Below are positions 1 through 5,037 of a stretch of 5,037 bases of DNA, one piece after another. The notes beneath the pieces are model-generated. The model did not search any database and was not told where the DNA came from. It saw nothing but the letters and a program-made list of their open reading frames with translations. Where the stretch lies: the NCBI GenBank assembly GCA_947174975.1, contig CAMWLA010000099.1, positions 1 to 5,037 on the forward strand. The letters are read 5' to 3'. Numbering within the stretch: the first letter of the stretch is position 1; every line of letters begins with the position of its first letter. This DNA is from an uncultured Clostridia bacterium. GTDB lineage: Bacteria; Bacillota; Clostridia; Christensenellales; Borkfalkiaceae. A program made the translations under genes and the position numbers.

Positions 1-1757
1 ACTTCGGTTTTATCAATGGTCGTGGCGGGGTTTCCGAGGTTTTCCTTGTACGAAATACTTACCGCCTTAATGAATGCGGAATTGTTGTAAATATCAAGGT
101 CAAGCCAAGCGGGCTTTTCGGAAGCCGATAAATCGGATATCCACTTAGAGCTGCCGTCGTAGTCAACCGAGAAATTATCGGGTGCGACAACGCCGTCGGT
201 TAAAGAATACGAACAGTAAACCGTTTCGGTTAAATTTCCGTCGTTTGCGGAAGTATACAAAAGATTTACATTATAGTTCGCCAGCGAAACACCCGAAGGC
301 AGCGCAATGGTTGCAAAAGCTTTGCCCGAAGCAGCGCTTGTGTAGTTGACAGCCGCTTGATATGCAACCGAGCCGTCCTCTTTGGTTTTATCGGAAAGCA
401 GAATTACAAGCTTGCCGTTGTTTGTCCCGATAGGGTTGTTATAGCTAATGCTTAAAGTACCGTCATTTTCACCTACGACAGCCTTTGCCAAAGCAGAGTT
501 AGCCGCATAGCTTGAGGATTTAAGGTACAGCTTATATTCGGGTTTTACCGTGTTGTTAACAGGCTGAGCCAGACTGTCTGTGGGTTTTGACGTCGTTGCA
601 TAGACGATATTCGCCTTATCCAAATTCAGCGCGGGACGTAAACCGTGCGCACTGGTAAGAACCTCATCCGTCAAAGCACCGTTCGAATTCACCGCAAACG
701 AACTTGAAAAGTCGTAGTGTCCGGAATTGCGAAGCCAGTAGCAGTCTGCCGAACCGTTTGCCGACGGATTGAAAGTCAGATACGTAGCAGTTATATTATT
801 ATAGTTTTTGCTTGTTCCGTCGAATAAGGTAGGGAACCAGTCGGAAGACGTATTCCACGTTTTGTTAACGTTTGCCGCAATCTTGTTTGCATAGTTTACG
901 GAATTGCCGTCGACCGTATCGAAGAAACCGTAATCGATTTCGTTTATGTCGTTATAATCGAGAAGAAAGAACTTATCGCCGGCTGTGGTTTCTTGTACGC
1001 CAGTACCGTTCACTTTTGCAGATGCCGAAGTGGCATAAGTGTGTTTGTTTAATACGGTGGAATCGTACTTGCCTATTCCGCCTCCCGCCTTTGTTATTCC
1101 GGTCTTTTTGAATATATAGGTAGATAAAGACGTATCGATACCGAAGCAATCGGTAGTGTACTGCTTTGCCCCCACTACCGCATCCCTTTCTTCATCAGTC
1201 GTAATCAGTGTGTGATACCATGAATCTGTTAACGGGATATTTTCCGATTTTGCGCCCGTCTTACCGGTGTAATAATTTCCGCCGTTTAAGCTTGCGCGCA
1301 CCTTGCTTGTACCCCAGAAAGTATAGATGTCGCGGCTATCGTATTGCATATTATATTCTACTCTGCCTATCTGGTAATCTGCCCACAAAAGCATTTTACC
1401 TTCGCTGTATTTATCGTCTTCTTTGGACAATACGCGCCATTTTATTGCGCCCGTATTCGTATTATATTTATGAGTTTCGTTTGTTCCGAAATAGACGTAT
1501 TCGTTTTGCTTGCCTTCAAAGCCGTTCAGTATTTTTCCCGAACCGTCCAAATCAAGATATGCAAAACTGTCTTTGACAGCCGCTGTTGCGGTAATATCAA
1601 CTTTTAAAAATGAAAAAACTGCGCCGAGACACAGTACGGCACAAAATAAGAACGCGAGCATATAAAGCAAAGCTTTTTTTACGTGACTTTGCTTATATTT
1701 TGAAAGTGCGTGTATTCCTCCCCCGATAGGGGTTTTGTTGCTTTTGCGTTTCAACAT
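1..1757 (-). CDS. Exported DUF6273-domain surface protein, N-terminal 585 residues (3' end outside window)
   Basis: The frame is open from the ATG at 1757 to the left edge without a stop, so the C-terminus is missing. The start is supported by GAGAAGG five bases upstream. Residues 1-27 are basic; 28-52 form one hydrophobic segment (ALLYMLAFLFCAVLCLGAVF) ending near TATAA, a signal peptide or signal anchor. Residues about 103-380 match the DUF6273 pattern: IKWRVLS (105-111), LLWADYQIG, VRASLNGG (153-160), FFLLDYNDINEIDYGFF (263-279), CYWLRNSG (339-346) and the closing GLRPALNLD (372-380). Residues 385-520 are beta-rich (YKLYL, LPSGVSLANYNVNLLYTS) and resemble the segment that follows DUF6273 in large Clostridia surface proteins. 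From about 523 an Ig- or MBG-like repeat seems to begin. Family resemblance is from memory of the pattern. Function is unknown; a cell-surface or adhesive role is inferred. It has its own promoter and a structured leader, so it is probably regulated apart from the phage genes. Confidence 0.88.
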   Translation of the reverse strand, partial: MLKRKSNKTPIGGGIHALSKYKQSHVKKALLYMLAFLFCAVLCLGAVFSFLKVDITATAAVKDSFAYLDLDGSGKILNGFEGKQNEYVYFGTNETHKYNTNTGAIKWRVLSKEDDKYSEGKMLLWADYQIGRVEYNMQYDSRDIYTFWGTSKVRASLNGGNYYTGKTGAKSENIPLTDSWYHTLITTDEERDAVVGAKQYTTDCFGIDTSLSTYIFKKTGITKAGGGIGKYDSTVLNKHTYATSASAKVNGTGVQETTAGDKFFLLDYNDINEIDYGFFDTVDGNSVNYANKIAANVNKTWNTSSDWFPTLFDGTSKNYNNITATYLTFNPSANGSADCYWLRNSGHYDFSSSFAVNSNGALTDEVLTSAHGLRPALNLDKANIVYATTSKPTDSLAQPVNNTVKPEYKLYLKSSSYAANSALAKAVVGENDGTLSISYNNPIGTNNGKLVILLSDKTKEDGSVAYQAAVNYTSAASGKAFATIALPSGVSLANYNVNLLYTSANDGNLTETVYCSYSLTDGVVAPDNFSVDYDGSSKWISDLSASEKPAWLDLDIYNNSAFIKAVSISYKENLGNPATTIDKTE

Positions 1758-1762
1758 ACTAA

Positions 1763-1769
1763 CCTTCTC
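1763..1769 (-). promoter_or_regulatory. Ribosome binding site of the DUF6273 gene
   Basis: GAGAAGG lies five bases before the ATG at 1757 and fixes that start. It begins one base after the end of the hairpin at 1770-1794, so the state of that hairpin could influence ribosome access. Confidence 0.75.
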
Positions 1770-1794
1770 AACGGCAGTAAGGACAACTGCCGTT
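1770..1794 (-). promoter_or_regulatory. Leader hairpin 3, abutting the ribosome binding site
   Basis: There is a perfect 9-bp inverted repeat: 1770-1778 (aacggcagt on the plus strand) pairs with 1786-1794 (actgccgtt), with a 7-base loop. No T-tract follows it in the direction of transcription, so it is not a standard terminator. Its end touches the ribosome binding site of the DUF6273 gene. A role in translation control or mRNA protection is inference. Confidence 0.6.
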
Positions 1795-1803
1795 TCGGAC
1801 ACC

Positions 1804-1829
1804 GCAAACGCCTTACACTATGCGTTTGC
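1804..1829 (-). promoter_or_regulatory. Leader hairpin 2
   Basis: There is a perfect 8-bp inverted repeat, gcaaacgc (1804-1811) with gcgtttgc (1822-1829), and a 10-base loop. It lies ten bases from hairpin 3 in the same leader. No T-tract follows. Confidence 0.55.
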
Positions 1830-1838
1830 TCATCTCGG

Positions 1839-1880
1839 AACGCTAAAACAGTGCACTGCACTGTTTTATAGATAAGCGTT
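1839..1880 (-). promoter_or_regulatory. Leader hairpin 1, containing a perfect 25-bp palindrome
   Basis: The bases 1844-1855 (taaaacagtgca) and 1857-1868 are exact reverse complements around a single central base. An outer 6-bp repeat, aacgct (1839-1844) with agcgtt (1875-1880), could extend the stem with a bulge; base 1844 can serve only one of the two helices. In RNA this would be a stable hairpin near the 5' end of the transcript. In DNA it is also the shape expected of an operator for a dimeric repressor, and it lies just downstream of the candidate promoter. The sequence alone cannot separate the two roles. Confidence 0.6.
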
Positions 1881-1898
1881 TCTCGTCCTATTTTAATA

Positions 1899-1927
1899 AT
1901 AGTATCACACTTTTTTTACAAATTCAA
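1899..1927 (-). promoter_or_regulatory. Candidate sigma-70/SigA-type promoter for the DUF6273 gene
   Basis: On the minus strand a -35 box TTGAAT (1922-1927) and a -10 box TACTAT (1899-1904) are separated by 17 bases. An extended -10 TG sits one base before the -10 box. Each box matches 4 of 6 consensus bases. The region is strongly AT-rich, including a run of seven A's on this strand between the boxes. Transcription would start around 1892, giving a leader of about 135 bases that contains the three hairpins. Confidence 0.55.
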
Positions 1928-1947
1928 TAATTTTTGACAAATTTCTT

Positions 1948-2047
1948 AAAAAGGCGCGCGGACAAACCTTACGTTTGATCGCCGTATCTTAATTGCGTTA
2001 TCGCTAAACTGCCGATATTGCCAATCAAACGCGAGTGTCCGCGCGCC
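1948..2047 (-). terminator. Terminator-like long inverted repeat after the phage operon, possible structured RNA or palindromic repeat
   Basis: On the transcribed strand the 12-base arm GGCGCGCGGACA (2047-2036) pairs perfectly with 1964-1953, and five T's (1952-1948) follow at once, as in a Rho-independent terminator. The loop is unusually long at 71 bases and is itself folded. An 8-bp stem pairs CGTTTGAT (2031-2024) with ATCAAACG (1979-1972). Inside it TATC (2017-2014) can pair with GATA (1988-1985), and GCG can pair with CGC around an ATAA tetraloop (1995-2004). It starts 18 bases past the stop of the last phage gene, so it probably ends that operon. The excess structure suggests it may also be a dispersed palindromic (REP- or MITE-like) element or a small RNA. 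Confidence 0.65.
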
Positions 2048-2065
2048 CCGCTTTTATACTCTTAT

Positions 2066-2551
2066 TTACTTTTCATAGGTTGCAAGCACGTTGTAAAGCG
2101 TACCGTAATAGCTGCCCAAATACTTTTTTGCGGTTTCATCCTTGGAATACTTTGCCATACGCGTATCGACGTCCTCTATTTTGAGGTAATAGTTGCGCAC
2201 TATCATATACCTCTCGTTGTACGACAGCGAGTAGTCGACAAGATACCCCGTTGAAGTGCTTCCGCCGCTGCTTTCGGTGTTGTCGAAAAGACTCATATTA
2301 TAAATAAGGTTATCGGCAAGCAAAGTACAGCTGTGATTGAGCTCTTCATAAACTTCGATATGCTTCAATTGATACAGCGAAGAATGCTTCATTCCCGCGG
2401 TTAAAACCTTTTCCTTGAACGAAAGCATTTGCTTTGCGGCTTTACGGACAAGCTCGTCCTTTTTCTGCTGAGCGGTTCTAAGTAACGTTACTTGCTCTTT
2501 CTTTAACTTTTTAAGCTCTTCATCGGTAATGCTTATTACGTCATACTGCAT
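2066..2551 (-). CDS. Phage structural-operon protein of unknown function, 161 residues, helical with coiled-coil N-terminus
   Basis: I do not recognise a named family. Residues 8-50 are charged and helical (ITDEELKKLKKEQ, then QQKKDELVRKAAK), compatible with a coiled coil. Residues 52-90 form a further helical stretch. A low-complexity hinge, ESSGGSTSTG, spans 93-102. The C-terminal third is rich in tyrosine and helical (VDYSLSYNERYMIVRNYY, 105-122; KKYLGSYYGTLYNVL, 142-156). There is no signal peptide or membrane segment. It starts within the end of the nozzle-like gene (11-base overlap) behind GGAGGTG, so translation is coupled and the product is likely needed with the tail proteins. In P22 the gene near this position encodes the coiled-coil tail needle; equating the two rests on position and helical character alone. 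It is the last gene before the terminator. Confidence 0.85.
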   Translation of the reverse strand: MQYDVISITDEELKKLKKEQVTLLRTAQQKKDELVRKAAKQMLSFKEKVLTAGMKHSSLYQLKHIEVYEELNHSCTLLADNLIYNMSLFDNTESSGGSTSTGYLVDYSLSYNERYMIVRNYYLKIEDVDTRMAKYSKDETAKKYLGSYYGTLYNVLATYEK

Positions 2552-3746
2552 CTGTCACCTCCGCAGTTACCGTTAAGCCTTTAAGCGAACTTGCTCCGTC
2601 CAACTCGATTATAAAGCTTTTTCCGCGCATATGCGGACGAATTACGCCGCTTGCATTGTTGAAACCGCGTTTATACTTTCCGTTGCTTATCCTAATATTG
2701 ACGGTGCCTTGAACGTCGATTTTAGTTATGGTCTTTAATCTGCCGGTACCGAAATCTATAGGATCACTTTCAAAGAAATAGTACCCTCCACCGTCTTTAA
2801 GCTCGTGCAAAACGCCGCCGGCACTGCAATAAACCGCGTCGCTTGCAAAAACGTTTTCCGCATACTCTTTAATTACGCAGTTTTCGCCGTTTGCCAAGTC
2901 AACGTACATAATAACGTCCGTTCCGGCAGTTTCGCTTGCGCCGCAAAGAAAATACTTGTTGCCGTATACCGCACAACCGTTTACTTTCGAAAGCGAATGA
3001 TTTAATTCGATTATGCTTATCTTATTGCCGTCAAAGCACTTTAAGCCCGACACCGAATAAAAATACAGCTTACCGTTTGTAATTTTGGCGGTATTTCTGA
3101 ATATTGTGTCGCAGTCGGTGTCGGTTAACTCTACGGAAAAGTTTTCGGGCGAGCCGTACATACTTAAAACCGTCAGACCGTGTTCACGCACGGCAACTAT
3201 CTTGCCGTTAAAAATAAGCATATCGATTATCTCTCCCCGCTCGGGGTCTAATTTCAAAAAGCCGCTTCCGTGAAGTTCGGCAGTCCAGTCGGTTATCGCA
3301 TCGGCGCCCGACCATCTTAACACAAGTCCGTCGTATGCGTCCGCGCCGAACAGCCTTCCGCAGTGCATTACTCCGCAGCTTAAAGATGCGCCGAGGTTTA
3401 ATTTATCCGCCGACCCGCCGCTTAAAACCACGGCATAGCTTCCAGAAATAATAACCGCTTCCGCGTCGCGTTCGCCCCACTTTTCCACCATAAAAGGGGG
3501 AAATTCGCAGTTAAATGCGCAAACGTCTTTAAAATTCCAAACCGTTTCGGAAACGTAAACCGCGTTATCGTTGCAGACGATATATCTTTTAATTGCGTCG
3601 GAATAGGTCGAAAATTTCACTCCGTAGGGATGATCGCCGCTGATTTTTTCGCACGTAAACGCCATAAACAACTGTCCGTTCCGCAAAAGGCAGCCCGAGG
3701 AATTTTTGCAGTATTCAAGCGCGTTTACGCTTTTTTTTACGCTCAT
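2541..3746 (-). CDS. Putative tail nozzle / hub protein, beta-propeller-like (P22 gp10 type), 401 residues
   Basis: I place the start at the ATG at 3746 rather than the in-frame ATG at 3752. GAGGAG (3753-3758) touches the 3752 codon but is six bases from 3746, and 3746 forms an ATGA overlap with the upstream stop. The protein is almost entirely short beta strands, with no signal peptide or membrane segment. Blade-like segments include GRLFGADAYDGLVLRWS (130-146), LDPERGEIIDMLIFNGKIVAV (166-186), REHGLTVLS, and NGKLYFYSVSGLKCFDG (224-240). This order of motifs (name of object, 'd..G.I..l..f.gkivv.re.G', 'ng.lyF.s..Gl..fdG') resembles phage nozzle propellers of the P22 gp10 kind. Residues about 325-401 (FFESDPIDFGTGRLKTITKIDV onward) look like a separate beta sandwich. 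P22 gp10 is somewhat longer (about 470). The role would be the tail tube distal to the adaptor ring. This is inferred from pattern and position; an unrelated propeller tail protein is possible. Confidence 0.72.
   Translation of the reverse strand: MSVKKSVNALEYCKNSSGCLLRNGQLFMAFTCEKISGDHPYGVKFSTYSDAIKRYIVCNDNAVYVSETVWNFKDVCAFNCEFPPFMVEKWGERDAEAVIISGSYAVVLSGGSADKLNLGASLSCGVMHCGRLFGADAYDGLVLRWSGADAITDWTAELHGSGFLKLDPERGEIIDMLIFNGKIVAVREHGLTVLSMYGSPENFSVELTDTDCDTIFRNTAKITNGKLYFYSVSGLKCFDGNKISIIELNHSLSKVNGCAVYGNKYFLCGASETAGTDVIMYVDLANGENCVIKEYAENVFASDAVYCSAGGVLHELKDGGGYYFFESDPIDFGTGRLKTITKIDVQGTVNIRISNGKYKRGFNNASGVIRPHMRGKSFIIELDGASSLKGLTVTAEVTDAV
2556..2562 (-). promoter_or_regulatory. Ribosome binding site of the 161-residue gene
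   Basis: GGAGGTG lies inside the 3' end of the upstream coding region. Its GGAGG core is six bases from the ATG at 2551, close to the ideal, and it supports that start despite the 11-base gene overlap. Confidence 0.85.
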
Positions 3747-4297
3747 ATCCATCTCCTCGGCGGAATTTTTTCACACGCGGGAAGCGCGTGCTGTATGCTG
3801 TCAAGCCGTGCGCGGTATTTCTTTTCCCACTGCGCCGCCATCTCCGCTTCGCCGTTTATGAACGAGTATTCCGCGGCGATTCCCAGCGCAAGAAGGTATT
3901 CGCCCACTTCGTCGCCGAAATCCGAATCGCCGTCAAGCTTTTTGCGCGTAGGCGCGTATTCGTATTCAGTTACGATTATTTTTGCGCTCGTCAGCATGTA
4001 CAGACTGTAAATTTCGAATTTCAGCTCTACGCCGTCCGCGGTGACCTTCTTTATTTTTACGGGGATATGCTGAAAAGTGCTGTAATAATACCGCATAGTC
4101 GCGGAAACCATTTCTTCCTTTGCGGTAAGCGGAATGTACTTGCGCGCAAGCTCGTCCTCGACTGCGTTAAAGCAGTATAAAAGCGTATTTATAAGCTCCC
4201 GCCCCTCGTCGTCGAAATAACCCGAAGTTAAGGCGGACACAAGGTCCGCCCGTCCCAAAAGGTTAAGAGCAGAAGCGATAACGTCTTTAACTTTCAT
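3743..4297 (-). CDS. Phage head-tail adaptor-like protein, 184 residues
   Basis: The ATG at 4297 follows AAAGGAG with near-ideal spacing. Residues 1-55 are helical (MKVKDVIASALNLLG; then ELINTLLYCFNAVEDELARKY) and lead into YIPLTAKEEM (54-63). A central beta region follows (VKIKKVTADGVELKFEIYSLYML, then KIIVTEYEYAP, 80-116). After an acidic loop (DGDSDFGDE) comes a second helical region (VGEYLLALGIAAEYSFINGEAEMAAQWEKKYRARLDSIQ, 131-169), and the protein ends in PPRRWI. This helix-strand-helix plan and its place directly after the capsid gene fit connector or adaptor proteins that form a ring under the portal. It resembles a family common in Clostridia prophages that I know only by pattern. 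P22 gp4 (tail accessory factor, 166 residues) is the functional analogue I propose. There is a 30-base gap from the capsid gene and a 4-base overlap with the nozzle-like gene. Confidence 0.75.
   Translation of the reverse strand: MKVKDVIASALNLLGRADLVSALTSGYFDDEGRELINTLLYCFNAVEDELARKYIPLTAKEEMVSATMRYYYSTFQHIPVKIKKVTADGVELKFEIYSLYMLTSAKIIVTEYEYAPTRKKLDGDSDFGDEVGEYLLALGIAAEYSFINGEAEMAAQWEKKYRARLDSIQHALPACEKIPPRRWI
3753..3758 (-). promoter_or_regulatory. Ribosome binding site deciding the nozzle-like gene start
   Basis: GAGGAG has no spacer to the ATG at 3752 but has six bases to the ATG at 3746. It therefore supports the downstream start, which removes two residues (MD) from the longer reading. 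Confidence 0.8.
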
Positions 4298-4301
4298 ATC
4301 T

Positions 4302-4308
4302 CTCCTTT
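4302..4308 (-). promoter_or_regulatory. Ribosome binding site of the adaptor-like gene
   Basis: AAAGGAG lies in the 30-base gap after the capsid stop and ends four bases before the ATG at 4297. No hairpin or promoter is evident in the gap, so the adaptor gene is probably read from the capsid transcript. Confidence 0.8.
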
Positions 4309-4327
4309 GCCCTCTTTATTTTTTGAG

Positions 4328-5037
4328 TTAATTCTTCGAGTCCGCGGAAGCAGGGCTTGCAGACGGCTCGAAATTAATAAGCATTGCCTGACCGCAAGGT
4401 TTACGGCAGATAAGCTCGGCATATTTCACGAGGGTTGCGGAATACGCCGCCTTGCCTTGAATTTGCTTTAAGATTTTGCCGTCCTCGTCTTCGAGCCATT
4501 CCCAGTCGCAAAGCTGATACAGCGCGAAGTCGTCGGAATTTATGAAGTAAATCTTATCGTCGGGGCAGTACTTATCGGCGTATACGGGAACGTCGTTTAC
4601 GGATACCGTGCCATAGCCCGCGCGCACGTCGATGGTGTTTACGACTCTTCTGTTGGCGTCCGCAAGCGAAGCGATCTTTTTCCTCGTCTTATACGAACAG
4701 AGTATCGCGTTGATTTTGCTGTTGAAATTCTCTTCCATATAGTCGAGAACGTCGCTAAGCATACCCTCGGTCAATTGACCGTTGCCGTCGGCTACGTAGG
4801 GTGCGAAATAGGGGTCGGCAGTCTTTGTAAAACCGTAAAGCTTATTCGCGCCGAATATCGCGCCGAGGCCGGTAAGCTCGCTATCCCTCGAGCCGTGCAC
4901 GTAGACGGTGCCGCCGATAATAACGTCGTTTACTTCCGCACTTAAAGTTATCGTGCCGGTAGCTTTGTTGACCGCGGTTACGTATATGCCGTTGCAGTTA
5001 TTCGCAATTTTGTTAAGCACCGTGTAGATGTCTACTT
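4328..5037 (-). CDS. Phage major capsid protein, HK97-fold-like (SU10-like?), C-terminal 235 residues; 5' end outside window
   Basis: The frame stays open to the right edge, so the GTG at 5020 is an internal valine codon and not the start (the frame reads VDIYT before it). Numbering from that valine, visible features are a beta-rich insertion (TGTITLSAEVNDVIIGGTVYV, 22-42), ELTGLGAIFGANKLYGFTKTADPYFAPYV (48-76), and a helix EGMLSDVLDYMEENF typical of capsid proteins that probe template sites. These are followed by INAILCSYKTRKKI, DVRAGYGTVSVNDVPVYAD and the C-terminal block IYFINSDDFALYQLCDWEWLEDE...GKAAYSATLVKYAELICRKP (157-209). The last block is a typical end of an HK97-fold capsid protein, with the SU10 type the closest by memory. 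A short Ser/Ala/Pro tail follows. It would assemble the icosahedral shell. Portal, protease or scaffold and terminase genes would be expected upstream, outside the window. Confidence 0.82.
   Translation of the reverse strand, partial: VDIYTVLNKIANNCNGIYVTAVNKATGTITLSAEVNDVIIGGTVYVHGSRDSELTGLGAIFGANKLYGFTKTADPYFAPYVADGNGQLTEGMLSDVLDYMEENFNSKINAILCSYKTRKKIASLADANRRVVNTIDVRAGYGTVSVNDVPVYADKYCPDDKIYFINSDDFALYQLCDWEWLEDEDGKILKQIQGKAAYSATLVKYAELICRKPCGQAMLINFEPSASPASADSKN

Noticed and set aside
339..660. The C-terminal part of the DUF6273 domain (YWLR...GLRPAL) as a C-type-lectin-like variable region of a diversity-generating retroelement
   Set aside because: The GLRPAL ending is a normal DUF6273 feature. 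No reverse transcriptase or template repeat is in the window, and no near-copy of this region was seen.
872..1607. Plus-strand open frames (872-1111, 1208-1576, 1344-1607) as genes
   Set aside because: They lie opposite the continuous DUF6273 frame, have compositions unlike real proteins (many Arg, Cys and Tyr), and lack ribosome binding sites.
1770..1880. The hairpin cluster as a CRISPR array or tandem terminators
   Set aside because: The three inverted repeats differ in sequence and spacing, so there is no direct repeat. None is followed by a T-tract in either plausible direction.
1953..2047. The long inverted repeat as an integron attC site or insertion-sequence ends
   Set aside because: I see no clear attC R/L core boxes, no transposase and no flanking target duplication. 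A terminator or palindromic repeat explains the T-tract better.
2018..4180. Plus-strand open frames at 2018-2254, 2805-3005, 3085-3273, 3630-4010 and 3788-4180
   Set aside because: Each is antisense to a well-supported phage gene with a proper ribosome binding site and coherent product. None has a credible start or a recognisable product.
4328..5020. The GTG at 5020 as the true start of the capsid gene
   Set aside because: The frame is open to the window edge, there is no ribosome binding site before the GTG, and 230 residues is short for a capsid protein of this kind.

Overview
The window carries five protein-coding genes, all on the minus strand. The 3' end of a phage structural operon lies on the right (about 2066-5037). 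A separate transcription unit for a large exported protein lies on the left (1-1757). The codon use, the strong AGGAG-type ribosome binding sites and the DUF6273-type exported protein suggest a gut-type Bacillota (Clostridia) genome or metagenomic contig, so the phage genes are probably a prophage or its remnant. That host assignment is inference, because no rRNA, tRNA or housekeeping gene is present.

Reading in the direction of transcription (right to left), the phage block holds four genes. The first is the C-terminal part of an HK97-fold-like major capsid protein, cut by the window edge. The second is a 184-residue head-tail adaptor-like protein. The third is a roughly 400-residue beta-rich protein that resembles the beta-propeller tail nozzle (P22 gp10 type) of short-tailed phages. 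The fourth is a 161-residue helical protein I do not recognise. Three of these are tightly coupled: there is an ATGA overlap between genes 2 and 3 and an 11-base overlap between genes 3 and 4, each with a good ribosome binding site. The order capsid, adaptor, nozzle is the podovirus order, so the block probably builds the capsid vertex and a short tail.

The stretch 1758-2065 has no gene but is dense in structure. Just after the phage operon is a 95-base inverted-repeat element whose GC-rich 12-bp stem ends in five T's in the direction of transcription. It looks like a terminator with an unusually long, structured loop. Next is an AT-rich segment with a good candidate promoter, then three successive hairpins, one of them a perfect 25-bp palindrome. 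The last hairpin directly abuts the ribosome binding site of the next gene.

That next gene (1-1757, open at the left edge) encodes an exported or membrane-anchored protein. It has a DUF6273 domain followed by a beta-rich repeat region and continues beyond the window. It has its own promoter and structured leader and is separated from the phage genes by a terminator. It may be a host surface-protein gene at the prophage edge, or a phage-carried accessory (moron-type) gene. The window does not decide between these.
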